Assembly (NCBI RefSeq): GCF_017994015.1 | Contig: NZ_JAGOLP010000001.1 | Location: 248,001 to 312,000 of the forward strand | Source: Ferrovibrio sp. | Lineage (GTDB): Bacteria > Pseudomonadota > Alphaproteobacteria > Ferrovibrionales > Ferrovibrionaceae | Reading direction: 5' to 3' | Length of the DNA stretch: 64,000 bases | Shown here: piece after piece, positions 32,201 to 40,493 of the stretch | Layout of the letters: each line of letters starts with the position of its first letter | How positions within the stretch are numbered: the first letter of the stretch is position 1 | Translations under genes and position numbers: made by a program | The notes under the pieces: generated by a model | What the model saw: the letters and a program-made list of their open reading frames with translations, nothing else | The model's database searches: none | Told to the model about the DNA's origin: nothing

Positions 32201-33396
32201 CGGCGCTGCAAGGCCCGGCCCGCCGCCTGGCCGGATGCCCAGGCCCATTGAAAATTGAAGCCGCCGAGATGGCCGGTGACATCCACCACCTCGCCGATAC
32301 AATAAAGCCCCGGCACGGCGCGCGCCATCATGCTCTGGGATGACAGCCCGGCGGTGTCGACGCCGCCGAGCGTCACTTCCGCCGTGCGATAGCCCTCATG
32401 CCCGGCCGGCAGCAGGCGCCATTGTTTCAGCGTGTTGGCGGCCTGGCGCAGCCGCGCATCGCTGAGATCAGCCAGCCGCATGGTGCCATCATCGCCGGCG
32501 CGGAACAAAGCCAGGCGGCGCGGCAGCCATTGCCCGATAGCCGTGGCCAATTCCTGTTTCGGCGTTTCACGCCGCGCCTGTTTCAGCTCCGCCAGCACAT
32601 CCTGCTCTGGCGCCAGATCGGCCTCGATCGCCGCGCCCTCGCGCCAATAGGATGAAATCTGCAACACTGCCGGACCGCTGAGGCCGCGATGGGTGAAGAG
32701 CAGGGCTTCGCGGAACCGCGTCTTGGCGCAGCTCAGAACACTATCCGGTACCGCCAGGCCGGCCAGGGCGCGCAAAGGCTCCAGTTCCTCAGGCGCGAAA
32801 GTGAGCGGCACCAGCCCGGCGCGGGTGGGCACCAGATTGAGGCCGAATTGCGCAGCGATGCGATAACCCAGGCCACTGGCGCCAAGCTTGGGAATCGAAA
32901 GCCCGCCGGTGGCCACCACCAATTGCGGCGCCGTATAGTGGCCTTGATCCGTGCTGACCTGATAACCCGCGCCATCATGCGCCACGGCGGCAATGCTCTC
33001 GCCCAGGCGCAGCACCACGCCGCCCTTCTCACATTCCGCCAGCAACATGGCGACGATCTGCCTGGCCGAGCCGTCGCAGAATAGTTGGCCCAGGGTTTTT
33101 TCATGCCAGGCAATGCCATGCGCTTCCACCAGGGCGATGAAATCCTGCGGCGTGTAGCGGCGCAGAGCCGAGGTGCAGAAATGCGGATTGGCCGAGATGA
33201 AATGCCCCGGCGCGGCATTCAGATTGGTGAAATTGCAGCGCCCGCCGCCGGAAATGCGGATTTTCTCGCCCGGGCTTGTCGCATGATCCAGCAGCAGCAC
33301 ACGCAGGCCGCGCTGGCCGGCCACGCCGGCACACATCAGCCCGGCGCCGCCGGCGCCGAGCACAATCACATCAAAAGCAGAATCAGGGTCGGTCAC
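32194..33396 (-). CDS. HI0933/BaiN-family NAD(P)/FAD-dependent oxidoreductase
   Basis: A 400-residue flavoprotein with a GTG start at 33396. The N-terminal FAD-binding motif is FDVIVLGAGGAGLMCAGVAG, followed by the family block PGEKIRISGGGRCNFTNLN. It has ATGGLSIPKLGASGLGYRIA in the middle and LYCIGEVVDVTGHLGGFNFQWAWASG at the end. Members reduce unknown substrates. Its start overlaps the last 14 bases of the lipoprotein hydrolase upstream, so the two are translationally linked. Confidence 0.92.
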   Translation of the reverse strand: MTDPDSAFDVIVLGAGGAGLMCAGVAGQRGLRVLLLDHATSPGEKIRISGGGRCNFTNLNAAPGHFISANPHFCTSALRRYTPQDFIALVEAHGIAWHEKTLGQLFCDGSARQIVAMLLAECEKGGVVLRLGESIAAVAHDGAGYQVSTDQGHYTAPQLVVATGGLSIPKLGASGLGYRIAAQFGLNLVPTRAGLVPLTFAPEELEPLRALAGLAVPDSVLSCAKTRFREALLFTHRGLSGPAVLQISSYWREGAAIEADLAPEQDVLAELKQARRETPKQELATAIGQWLPRRLALFRAGDDGTMRLADLSDARLRQAANTLKQWRLLPAGHEGYRTAEVTLGGVDTAGLSSQSMMARAVPGLYCIGEVVDVTGHLGGFNFQWAWASGQAAGRALQRRQ

Positions 33397-34717
33397 GCGG
33401 CGGCACACGGGTTTCCAGGGCCGGCGGCGTATACGCCACCCGGAAGCGGCAGGGCGCATTGCCGTAGCGCGCTTCCAGCGCCTGGCAGGCTGCGGCAATG
33501 CCGGCCGGATTGGGTTTGGTGCCGGTTTCGATCCAGCCCAGCAGGGCGGCAAACAGCGCCGGATAGACCGGATCAGCCAGATAGCTGTGATCGGCATGCT
33601 CGGTGAAGCTCTGCACCAGATTGCCGCCCTGGCCGGCGCGTTCCATCGTGCTGCGGAAATACGCATCCAGCTCCACAAACGCCGTCGGGTCGTTCAGGCC
33701 CTTCACCGTCACGACCGGCAGCCGGATACGGCCGCTGGGATCGGTATCGGCGCCGAAGCTGGCCACCGCCTGGGGATCGGCGCGATAGCGCAGCACCCCT
33801 GCATTCAGGCTTGCATCATCGGCCGAGCCGGCATACCGCACGCCGCTATTGCCGAAGGCGCTGCGGCCGGCGGTGCGCTTCTGGGCGATATCCTGGAAAT
33901 GCCAGGTGGCCCAGGCCAGATGGCCCTGGATCGACCGCTCCGGAATCTTGATGACATCGGCGATGGTTTTCACCTTCGCCTGTTGCTCGGGGCTGCGCTG
34001 CGCCGCCGGCTTGTCGAGGCCGAGGCAGTCATTGACCCGCCGGGTCAGTTCCGGCCGGGTCAGCGCCGCGCCTTCCGGCAGGCCCTGCCAGAGCGGATAA
34101 GCCGGCTCATTCGGTGCCGGGTGGTTGTTGCACAGATACTGGTAGACAACACGCAGATCGAGGCGGAAATCGTAGGAACGCGTGCCGCCGGCCAGCACGC
34201 CGCTGGTGAGCAGCACGCCGTCATAGGCGCGGCCATACATCTCGGCGCCCATAGCCGCCACCCCGGCGCCCCAGGATTGCCCATGCAGGATGGTGCGCTT
34301 GGGTACGGCAACATGACGCCGGAAAATCCGGTTCAGCCGCTCGGTATCCTCGGCAGCGGCGCGCAAAGCCACGCCGCCCTGGCGGAAGCTGGAACCGGCC
34401 CAGGCATAGCCGGCACGCACGGTGATCGACCAGCGTTTGAAATCCTCTTCGGTGCGCTTCATCGATGGCGCGCCGAGTTCCGGCCCGCCATGGGCATGCA
34501 GCACCAGATGGCCATTCCAATCCGCCGGGATCGCAATCAGATAAAACGCCCCCGCCCGATCCTGGCCAGCCAGGCAGCGCGTGCCGGCCGGTGCGGCATC
34601 CGGGCAGTTTTGCGCCACAGGCGCCGCTTCCAGGGCGGTGTCGGGGCCGGGCAGGCTGCCGGCGCAGCCGGCAAGCAGCAGCCCGGATAACAGCAGGGCC
34701 AGGTTCGGGCGCTTCAT
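33383..34717 (-). CDS. Lipoprotein alpha/beta hydrolase
   Basis: A 444-residue exported lipoprotein: signal core LALLLSGLLLAGC with Cys18. The hydrolase core has LVLHAHGGPELGAPSM as oxyanion region, nucleophile GQSWGAGVA near residue 146, and a probable His in FTEHADHSYLADPVYPALF near the end. The middle carries a helical lid with paired Cys residues (LCNNHP, VNDCLG). Substrate unknown; it resembles exported carboxylesterases. Confidence 0.82.
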   Translation of the reverse strand: MKRPNLALLLSGLLLAGCAGSLPGPDTALEAAPVAQNCPDAAPAGTRCLAGQDRAGAFYLIAIPADWNGHLVLHAHGGPELGAPSMKRTEEDFKRWSITVRAGYAWAGSSFRQGGVALRAAAEDTERLNRIFRRHVAVPKRTILHGQSWGAGVAAMGAEMYGRAYDGVLLTSGVLAGGTRSYDFRLDLRVVYQYLCNNHPAPNEPAYPLWQGLPEGAALTRPELTRRVNDCLGLDKPAAQRSPEQQAKVKTIADVIKIPERSIQGHLAWATWHFQDIAQKRTAGRSAFGNSGVRYAGSADDASLNAGVLRYRADPQAVASFGADTDPSGRIRLPVVTVKGLNDPTAFVELDAYFRSTMERAGQGGNLVQSFTEHADHSYLADPVYPALFAALLGWIETGTKPNPAGIAAACQALEARYGNAPCRFRVAYTPPALETRVPPRDRP

Positions 34718-34753
34718 TGGCGTTTCCTCGGTTGGTGTTTTTTTATCTTTGCC

Positions 34754-36286
34754 TCAGGCCGGCGCCCAATCCAGCTCGGGATCAAGCGGGAAGATCGGGC
34801 GCGGCACATTTTTCCACGGCACGCGCTGCAACATCGGCGTGGTGAGACCGGGCGCATCGACTTCGATGATGCGGTCATCGCTGAACAGATCATCGAAGCC
34901 GGCGCGGAAATGGCCGCGCGATTTCACCACCAGCGAACGCAGGGCGCGCAGATCGATTCCCAGGCTTTCAAAGAACATCGGGTCCAGCGCCTGATGGCGA
35001 TAGGTGGTGACCACCACGATGATGCCATCCACGGCGATGGCCGCCGCCTTGCCCATATCCATCTGCCGCCCGGCCGCCATGCCGCGCCGGCCGACAAACA
35101 GGCCGTCACTCAGCCGCAGCACACGCGCCGGCAGCGTCACTGTGCCGGAAAAACTGGTGCTGGGTTTGCGGTTGAAGGTGGCGGGAAATTGCACGCCTTC
35201 GCCCAATTGATGCGCCTCGGCGGCCAGTTCCGGATCGAAGAACGGCCCGATGGCGCAGCCGCTGACGCCGGCCTTGTGAAACGCTTCCAGGATATAGGCC
35301 GTGTTGCCGCCACCGCCGCCGCCCGGATTATCCGCCACATCGGCAAACAGCAGCGAAGGCAAGCCCGGATCGGCCGCCACCGCCAGCGCCTTCCGGGTGC
35401 AATCGGCAATCGAGGTCAGTTTGGCGACAAACCGCTGGCGCTGGCTCCAGACATGTGCCGCCACATCGCGCGCCACGGCATCGGCGCGTTCCTGGCTGGC
35501 AGCGGTCACCACCACCGATGTGCCATTCTTTGGCGTGTCGCCCAGCGAAAAGCCGGAATTGATCGATACGTCCCACACCTCCTGGCCATCCACGAATGTC
35601 TGGCCATAGGCGATCACATCGGCATAGGGCCCGGCCTTGGTATTCTGCGAGGTGGAAGGCGGGATGAAGGGCAGTTTCTGATAGCCGTTGAAGGGCCGCT
35701 CGCCGGCCAGCATACGATGCAGGTGGCGCGCGCAATCGGCGCCGCGCTCGGCCATATCGGTATGCGGATTGCAGCGATAGCTGATCAGCGCATCGGTCAG
35801 CGCCACCATGTCGGCGCTGAGATTGGCATGCAGATCGAGCGTGCAGATCAGCGGCACATCCGGGCCGATTACCTCGCGCACGGCGCGAAACAACGTGGCA
35901 TCGGGATCAACATCCACCGTGGCAATGGCGGCGCCATGCTGTGACAGGAAAACCGCATCCAGCGGGCCGCCGGCAGCGATATGATCGCGCAGATGCTGCA
36001 CCAGGCGGGCAACAAACCAGTCGTAAAAACCCTGCTCCACCGGGCCGGAAGCGCCCACCGCGCCGAGGATCAGCGGCAGTTTCTGCCACGATCCGAGCGC
36101 ATCCATCGCCTGGGTGAAACCGGTGACGGTGGGCGGGCTGGCCGGTGCCGGCTTGGCGATATCGGCCAGCAGATCGGCGCCTTCCAGCAGCACCGCATCG
36201 CGGAATTCGGCCTCGGTGGCGATCGGCGCATTATTGTTGCTTTCCAGCATGAAGCCGCCGAAAGCGACGCGATAGAGCTTGTTCAT
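34754..36286 (-). CDS. M81-family metallopeptidase, MlrC-like
   Basis: A 510-residue protein of the M81/MlrC family, first known for microcystin breakdown. Landmarks are RVAFGGFMLESNNNAPI, VFLSQHGAAIATVDVDPDATLF and CTLDLHANLS with a His for metal binding. DVADNPGGGGGGNTAYILEAF and FSLGDTPKNGTSVVVTA also belong to the family. There is no signal peptide. It is divergent from a peptide-type ABC binding protein gene at 36358. The pair suggests uptake and cleavage of an unusual small peptide, though no permease genes are here. Confidence 0.9.
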   Translation of the reverse strand: MNKLYRVAFGGFMLESNNNAPIATEAEFRDAVLLEGADLLADIAKPAPASPPTVTGFTQAMDALGSWQKLPLILGAVGASGPVEQGFYDWFVARLVQHLRDHIAAGGPLDAVFLSQHGAAIATVDVDPDATLFRAVREVIGPDVPLICTLDLHANLSADMVALTDALISYRCNPHTDMAERGADCARHLHRMLAGERPFNGYQKLPFIPPSTSQNTKAGPYADVIAYGQTFVDGQEVWDVSINSGFSLGDTPKNGTSVVVTAASQERADAVARDVAAHVWSQRQRFVAKLTSIADCTRKALAVAADPGLPSLLFADVADNPGGGGGGNTAYILEAFHKAGVSGCAIGPFFDPELAAEAHQLGEGVQFPATFNRKPSTSFSGTVTLPARVLRLSDGLFVGRRGMAAGRQMDMGKAAAIAVDGIIVVVTTYRHQALDPMFFESLGIDLRALRSLVVKSRGHFRAGFDDLFSDDRIIEVDAPGLTTPMLQRVPWKNVPRPIFPLDPELDWAPA

Positions 36287-36299
36287 ATCAGGCTACCAT

Positions 36300-36330
36300 T
36301 TGACAGCGGGGCGACGATTGTTCTCATACT
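36300..36330 (+). promoter_or_regulatory. Candidate promoter for the ABC binding protein gene
   Basis: TTGACA at 36300-36305 is followed after 19 bases by CATACT at 36325-36330. The spacer is long, but this is the only such pair in the 71-base divergent gap. Confidence 0.4.
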
Positions 36331-36357
36331 AACGAAGCAGTTACTGCGGGGGCAATC

Positions 36358-37989
36358 ATGGAGAGGGCAATGTTTCACATCAACCGGCGCAACCTGATTA
36401 CCAGCGGCATGGCGCTCGGCGCCTTGGCGGCTTTGCCGGGTGGCGCCCGGGCGCAGGCCGGCGCCACCGTGGTGGCCGGCACGCTGACGCTGGGCACCAA
36501 GCTGGAGCTGAACACCCTCGACCCGCATTTTTTCAACGGCTTTCCGCAGGCTTCCAGCCACATCCTGATCTTCGATGCGCTGTTTGAACTGGATGAGCGT
36601 TTTGTCGCCCGCCCGGCTTTGGCCACCGGCTACAAACTGGTCAGCGAATTGATCTGGGAGATCGAGCTGCGCAAGGGCGTGAGCTTCCATAACGGCGCCG
36701 CCTTCACCGCCGCCGATGTGGTGGCGACCTATGAGCGCGTGCCGCATGTGCCGAACAGCCCGAATCTGTTCAGCCAGTTCACCAAATCCATCGACCGGAT
36801 CGAAGTGGTGAACCCGCATCTGATCCGCTGCCACACCAAGGAGCCGAACCCGACCCTGCCGGGCGACCTGGCCCGCGTGTTCATCATCCCGGCGGCTTTG
36901 GCCAAGGCCAGCACGGCGGATTTCAACCTGGGCGGCGAAGCCGGCAAGGGCGCCTGTATCGGCACCGGGCCATATCGGGTCACTGAATGGGTCAATGGCG
37001 ACCGCCTGCTGCTGGAAGCCAGCCCGACTTACTGGGGGCCGAAGCCGGTCTGGGGCAAGGTGGTGGAGAAGGTGATCAAGAGCGATCCCACCCGCATCGC
37101 CAACCTGCTTTCGGGCCAGGTTGATGCCATCGACGAAGTGCCGCCGGCCGATCTGCCGCGGCTGCGCGACGATGCCCGTTTCGGCACCTATAGCGGCCCC
37201 AGTTCGGTGGTGCATTACATCGCCTTTGACAGCGACCGCGATGACAGCCCGTTCATCAGCGCCAAGGATGGCCAGCCGCCGCTCAAGGGCAATCCGCTGA
37301 AGGACAAGCGGGTGCGCCGCGCCCTGTCGCTGGCGATCAACCGCGAGCTGATTGCCACCAGGTTGATGGATGGCTCGGTGACGCCAGCCTCGCAATTCAT
37401 GCCCTCCAGCTTTGAAGGCACCAGCCAGAAACTGAAACCGCAGGCCTTCGACCCCGATTTGGCCAAGAAGCTGCTGGCCGAGGCCGGCTATACCGATGGC
37501 TTCAAGATCACCCTGCATGCCACCGGCGACCGCTATCCGAAGGACCGCGACATCGCCCAGGCCATCGGCCAGACCTGGACCCGGCTGGGGTTGCAGGTGG
37601 CGATTGAGGCTGTGCCCGGCACGGTTTTCTTCGGCCAGGCCAGCACGCAGAAATACTCGGCCTTCATCGCCCAGTATGGCACCGAGGAAGCCCTGGTGGG
37701 GCCGCGCGCGCTGATCCATACCGTGGATGCGACACGCGGCTTCGGCACCGCCAACCGCACGCGCCATTCCAATGCCGCGATCGACGCGCTGATCCAGAAG
37801 GCGGCGGTGGAGATGGACAAGGACAAGCGCAATGTCCTGACCGCCCAGGTGCTGGAAGCGGTGATCGAGGAACAGGCCTTCATCCCGGTCTTCCATCCCA
37901 ATTGGCAATTCGCCGCGCGCAAGGAATTGCTGGTGCAAAGCCATCCGTTGCGCCGCTTCAACGCCTTCATGGTGAAACCGAAGGCGTAA
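36358..37989 (+). CDS. ABC transporter substrate-binding protein, family 5 (peptide/opine type)
   Basis: A 543-residue periplasmic binding protein. A Tat-type signal peptide reads INRRNLITSGMALGALAALPG and ends near ARAQA. The family-5 core is recognised by NTLDPHFFNGFPQASSHILIFDALFEL, VSFHNGAAFTAADVVATYERV and AKKLLAEAGYTDGFKI. Two ATGs four codons apart (36358, 36370) could serve. It is divergent from the MlrC peptidase; permease and ATPase genes must lie elsewhere. Confidence 0.92.
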   Translation: MERAMFHINRRNLITSGMALGALAALPGGARAQAGATVVAGTLTLGTKLELNTLDPHFFNGFPQASSHILIFDALFELDERFVARPALATGYKLVSELIWEIELRKGVSFHNGAAFTAADVVATYERVPHVPNSPNLFSQFTKSIDRIEVVNPHLIRCHTKEPNPTLPGDLARVFIIPAALAKASTADFNLGGEAGKGACIGTGPYRVTEWVNGDRLLLEASPTYWGPKPVWGKVVEKVIKSDPTRIANLLSGQVDAIDEVPPADLPRLRDDARFGTYSGPSSVVHYIAFDSDRDDSPFISAKDGQPPLKGNPLKDKRVRRALSLAINRELIATRLMDGSVTPASQFMPSSFEGTSQKLKPQAFDPDLAKKLLAEAGYTDGFKITLHATGDRYPKDRDIAQAIGQTWTRLGLQVAIEAVPGTVFFGQASTQKYSAFIAQYGTEEALVGPRALIHTVDATRGFGTANRTRHSNAAIDALIQKAAVEMDKDKRNVLTAQVLEAVIEEQAFIPVFHPNWQFAARKELLVQSHPLRRFNAFMVKPKA

Positions 37990-38002
37990 GGCAGGGTTCA
38001 TA

Positions 38003-38050
38003 ACGGTTTCGGCGCCGCCATGCCTCAGGCGCCGCTGGCGCCGAAACCGT
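38003..38050. terminator. Inverted repeat between convergent genes
   Basis: ACGGTTTCGGCGCC at 38003-38016 is the exact complement of 38037-38050, with a 20-base loop. The right arm lies in the last codons of the FAD monooxygenase gene, the left arm in the gap after the ABC binding protein gene. It can act as a two-way stop although it has no T-run. Confidence 0.5.
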
Positions 38051-39200
38051 AGAGCCAATCCAGGCTGGTGTAAAAATCCGCCGGGCTTTTGGCGCCGAGC
38101 CAGGCATTGCGCGCCAGGCGCTGCGCCCCGGCCGGGTGATAGACGTATTCGCCCATGGCGCGCGAGGCCAGTTGCAGCCGCGTGGTGCGCGGCAGCCGGG
38201 CGGCGGCATAGGCTGCCAAAGCCGCCGGAATATTGTCCAGTTCTGCGCCGAGTGTTTCACCCAGGCAGACTGCATCCTCCAGCGCCATGCAGGCGCCCTG
38301 GGCCATATATTGCAGCATCGGATGCGCGGCATCACCCAGCAGCGCAACGCGGCCATCAACCCAGTTTTCCTGCGGCTCGCGGTCACACAGCACCCAGCGT
38401 TTCCAGCTTTCGGCGGCATGAATGATGCGCTGGGCGCGCGGCACCACATGGGCAAAGCTGGCTCGCACCAGCTCAGTCGGCACCGGCTCGCCGGCCACGG
38501 CTTCGCTGGCATCGGTATGCACCGTGGCCACCAGGTTGAACACTTTCCAGCCTTGCAGCGGGTAATGCACGATATGGCATTTCGGCCCGGCCCATAGCGT
38601 GGCGGCATTCCAGCGCAATTCTTCCGGCATCTGCTCGGTGGGAATCACCGAACGATAGGTGGTGTGGCCGGAAACGCGCGGTTCGCCATCGCCCACCAGC
38701 CGGGCGCGCACCGCCGAGCGCAGGCCGTCGGCGCCGATCAGCGCCTGGCCTGGCAGCCTTTCGCCATTCTCAAGCAAGGCCACCACGCCTGTGGTTTCAT
38801 GGGCGTAATCCACCACGCGGGCAGCAGTGCGCAGGGCAACCCGCGGATCGGCGCGGCAGCCTTGCAGCAAAACGCCATGCAGATCAGCGCGGTGGATCAC
38901 GGCATAGGGATTGCGGAAATGCTGGCGGAACGGCGCCTCCAGCGGAATGGTGCAGATACGCTGGTCTGACACCGCATCCATCAGCACCAGGCCGTCAACA
39001 TACACTGCCTTGTCGCGCGCCAGGGCGCCGACGCCGAGGCGGTCCAGCGCATGGAAGGCATTGGGGCCGATCTGGATGCCGGCGCCGATCTCGCCGAGAT
39101 TGCCGGCCTGTTCCAGCACCGTGACTTGCAGCCCCTGACGTGCCAGAGCCAAAGCTGCCGCCAGGCCGCCAATGCCGCCACCCGCCACCAGTATTGTCAT
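38025..39200 (-). CDS. FAD-dependent aromatic monooxygenase (salicylate / 3-hydroxybenzoate hydroxylase type)
   Basis: A 391-residue class A flavin monooxygenase. The dinucleotide motif MTILVAGGGIGGLAAALALARQG opens the protein. A DG-type motif (ALIGADGLRSAVRARL) is near residue 160, and the second FAD motif is VALLGDAAHPMLQYMAQGACMALEDA near 285. GAGIQIGPNAFHALDRLG is typical of salicylate hydroxylase-like enzymes. The aromatic substrate is not known and no ring-cleavage gene is nearby. Confidence 0.88.
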   Translation of the reverse strand: MTILVAGGGIGGLAAALALARQGLQVTVLEQAGNLGEIGAGIQIGPNAFHALDRLGVGALARDKAVYVDGLVLMDAVSDQRICTIPLEAPFRQHFRNPYAVIHRADLHGVLLQGCRADPRVALRTAARVVDYAHETTGVVALLENGERLPGQALIGADGLRSAVRARLVGDGEPRVSGHTTYRSVIPTEQMPEELRWNAATLWAGPKCHIVHYPLQGWKVFNLVATVHTDASEAVAGEPVPTELVRASFAHVVPRAQRIIHAAESWKRWVLCDREPQENWVDGRVALLGDAAHPMLQYMAQGACMALEDAVCLGETLGAELDNIPAALAAYAAARLPRTTRLQLASRAMGEYVYHPAGAQRLARNAWLGAKSPADFYTSLDWLYGFGASGA

Positions 39201-39251
39201 GCCGCCCGCTCCCGCATTCCGGCCCCAGCCGCTTTATCTGTATGCGGTTTT

Positions 39252-40427
39252 CTACCCGGTGATGAATCCGCTGTCACCATCGCCAGCACCATCCTCCTCG
39301 GCGCGGCGCTCCGGCATCGCGAACACGGCTTTCTGCGCCGCCAGGATTTCGCTCAGATGCACAAACTGGAACCGCCGCGTCTTGAGCCGGTCGATATAAC
39401 TGTCGATCACACTCAACGCATGGTCGATCTTCGAGATATTCTCGCCAAGCTGCCAGAATTTCTCATTGGCGCTGAGCAGGAAATTAACAAAATCGGCCGA
39501 GCCGGTCTGATGCACAAACAGCTTGTCGAAACTGTCGTTATATTGCTGCAACAGGCTGTGGATGATGCGCGTGGCATAGACCATGCCCTTGGCCACCGCA
39601 TCGCGGTCGGCATCATAATCCTTGCGGTTTTCCCGGGCGACATAATCCACCGGCTCGCTTTCGCCGGCCAGCCAGGTGACCAGATCCATCAGCCGCTGTT
39701 TGATGCGCACATATTCGTATTCAAAATACGAGATGCCCTTCCAGCCATAAAAAACCTCAAAGGTCTTGTCGGGCGGGATGGCAAAGGCCTTGGCGATATC
39801 GCGCAAGGCTTCCATGTCATCCAGGAACCACAGCTTGTGCACCAGTTTCTCAACCCGTGCGGCACGATCCGGCGCCGTGGGCGGGATCAGTGTCTGCACC
39901 ATCTTGTCAAAACGCTGATTGATGAAGGCGCGCACCGCCTCGTATTCCTGCGGCGTGATGGCGAAATAGGCTTCATCGGCCACAATGCCCTTGCTCTGCA
40001 ATCGGTCCTTGACCAGAAACGGCGCATAGGACGGGATCGAGCAGAAGGCATCGATGATGGTCTGGTCGCGCTGGCGGCGCGGATCGTCAAGCGTTTCGCT
40101 GAGCAGGCCGGCATCCTGCAAGGCACGCCAGCCGCCGCGCATCCGCGGCAAATACGAGATGCCGCCTTCGCCCAGCGCATCCACGTTATAGGGTATCACC
40201 AGCTTTGTTTCGGTGTAGTTGCCGAGTGAAAAATCCGATACCCGCGTGGTGGTTTCCTTGACCACAAAACAGCGGTTGAGCCGCGCATTGGCAAAGAGCG
40301 GCTGGCGTTCTGCGCCATCCTCCAGCGGCGGCGCAGCGGCCAGCGCGCGCGTGAACAGCAGCGTGGCATAAACCCGCGACGTGCTGGAATTCAGCGTCGC
40401 GAGGAATTTTTCCTTGGCGTTTTCCAT
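39252..40427 (-). CDS. Uncharacterised 391-residue protein
   Basis: A full-length, well-formed gene that I cannot assign to a family. It is soluble, mainly helical and charged, with aromatic-rich parts (WKGISYFEYEYVRIKQRLMDLVTW, then SLLQQYNDSFDKLFVHQTGSADFVNF). The last 20 residues are acidic. There are no metal, nucleotide or membrane motifs. The gene is 66 bases upstream of nothing obvious; the MCP gene ending at 40494 is on the same strand, so the two could share a transcript. Confidence 0.7.
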   Translation of the reverse strand: MENAKEKFLATLNSSTSRVYATLLFTRALAAAPPLEDGAERQPLFANARLNRCFVVKETTTRVSDFSLGNYTETKLVIPYNVDALGEGGISYLPRMRGGWRALQDAGLLSETLDDPRRQRDQTIIDAFCSIPSYAPFLVKDRLQSKGIVADEAYFAITPQEYEAVRAFINQRFDKMVQTLIPPTAPDRAARVEKLVHKLWFLDDMEALRDIAKAFAIPPDKTFEVFYGWKGISYFEYEYVRIKQRLMDLVTWLAGESEPVDYVARENRKDYDADRDAVAKGMVYATRIIHSLLQQYNDSFDKLFVHQTGSADFVNFLLSANEKFWQLGENISKIDHALSVIDSYIDRLKTRRFQFVHLSEILAAQKAVFAMPERRAEEDGAGDGDSGFITG

Positions 40428-40493
40428 CGGGTCGGCATCCTATCCGACGCCCCCGACGGGCGATAGTTCGCCCGCCGTTATCAACTGCTCACA

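Noticed and set aside
33397..33678. N-terminal extension of the HI0933-type flavoprotein
   Set aside because: The extension lies over the lipoprotein hydrolase in another frame; the FAD motif begins right after the GTG at 33396.
36283..38058. A 591-codon minus-strand frame
   Set aside because: Antisense to the family-5 binding protein, which has a clear signal peptide and family motifs; the frame has no motif.
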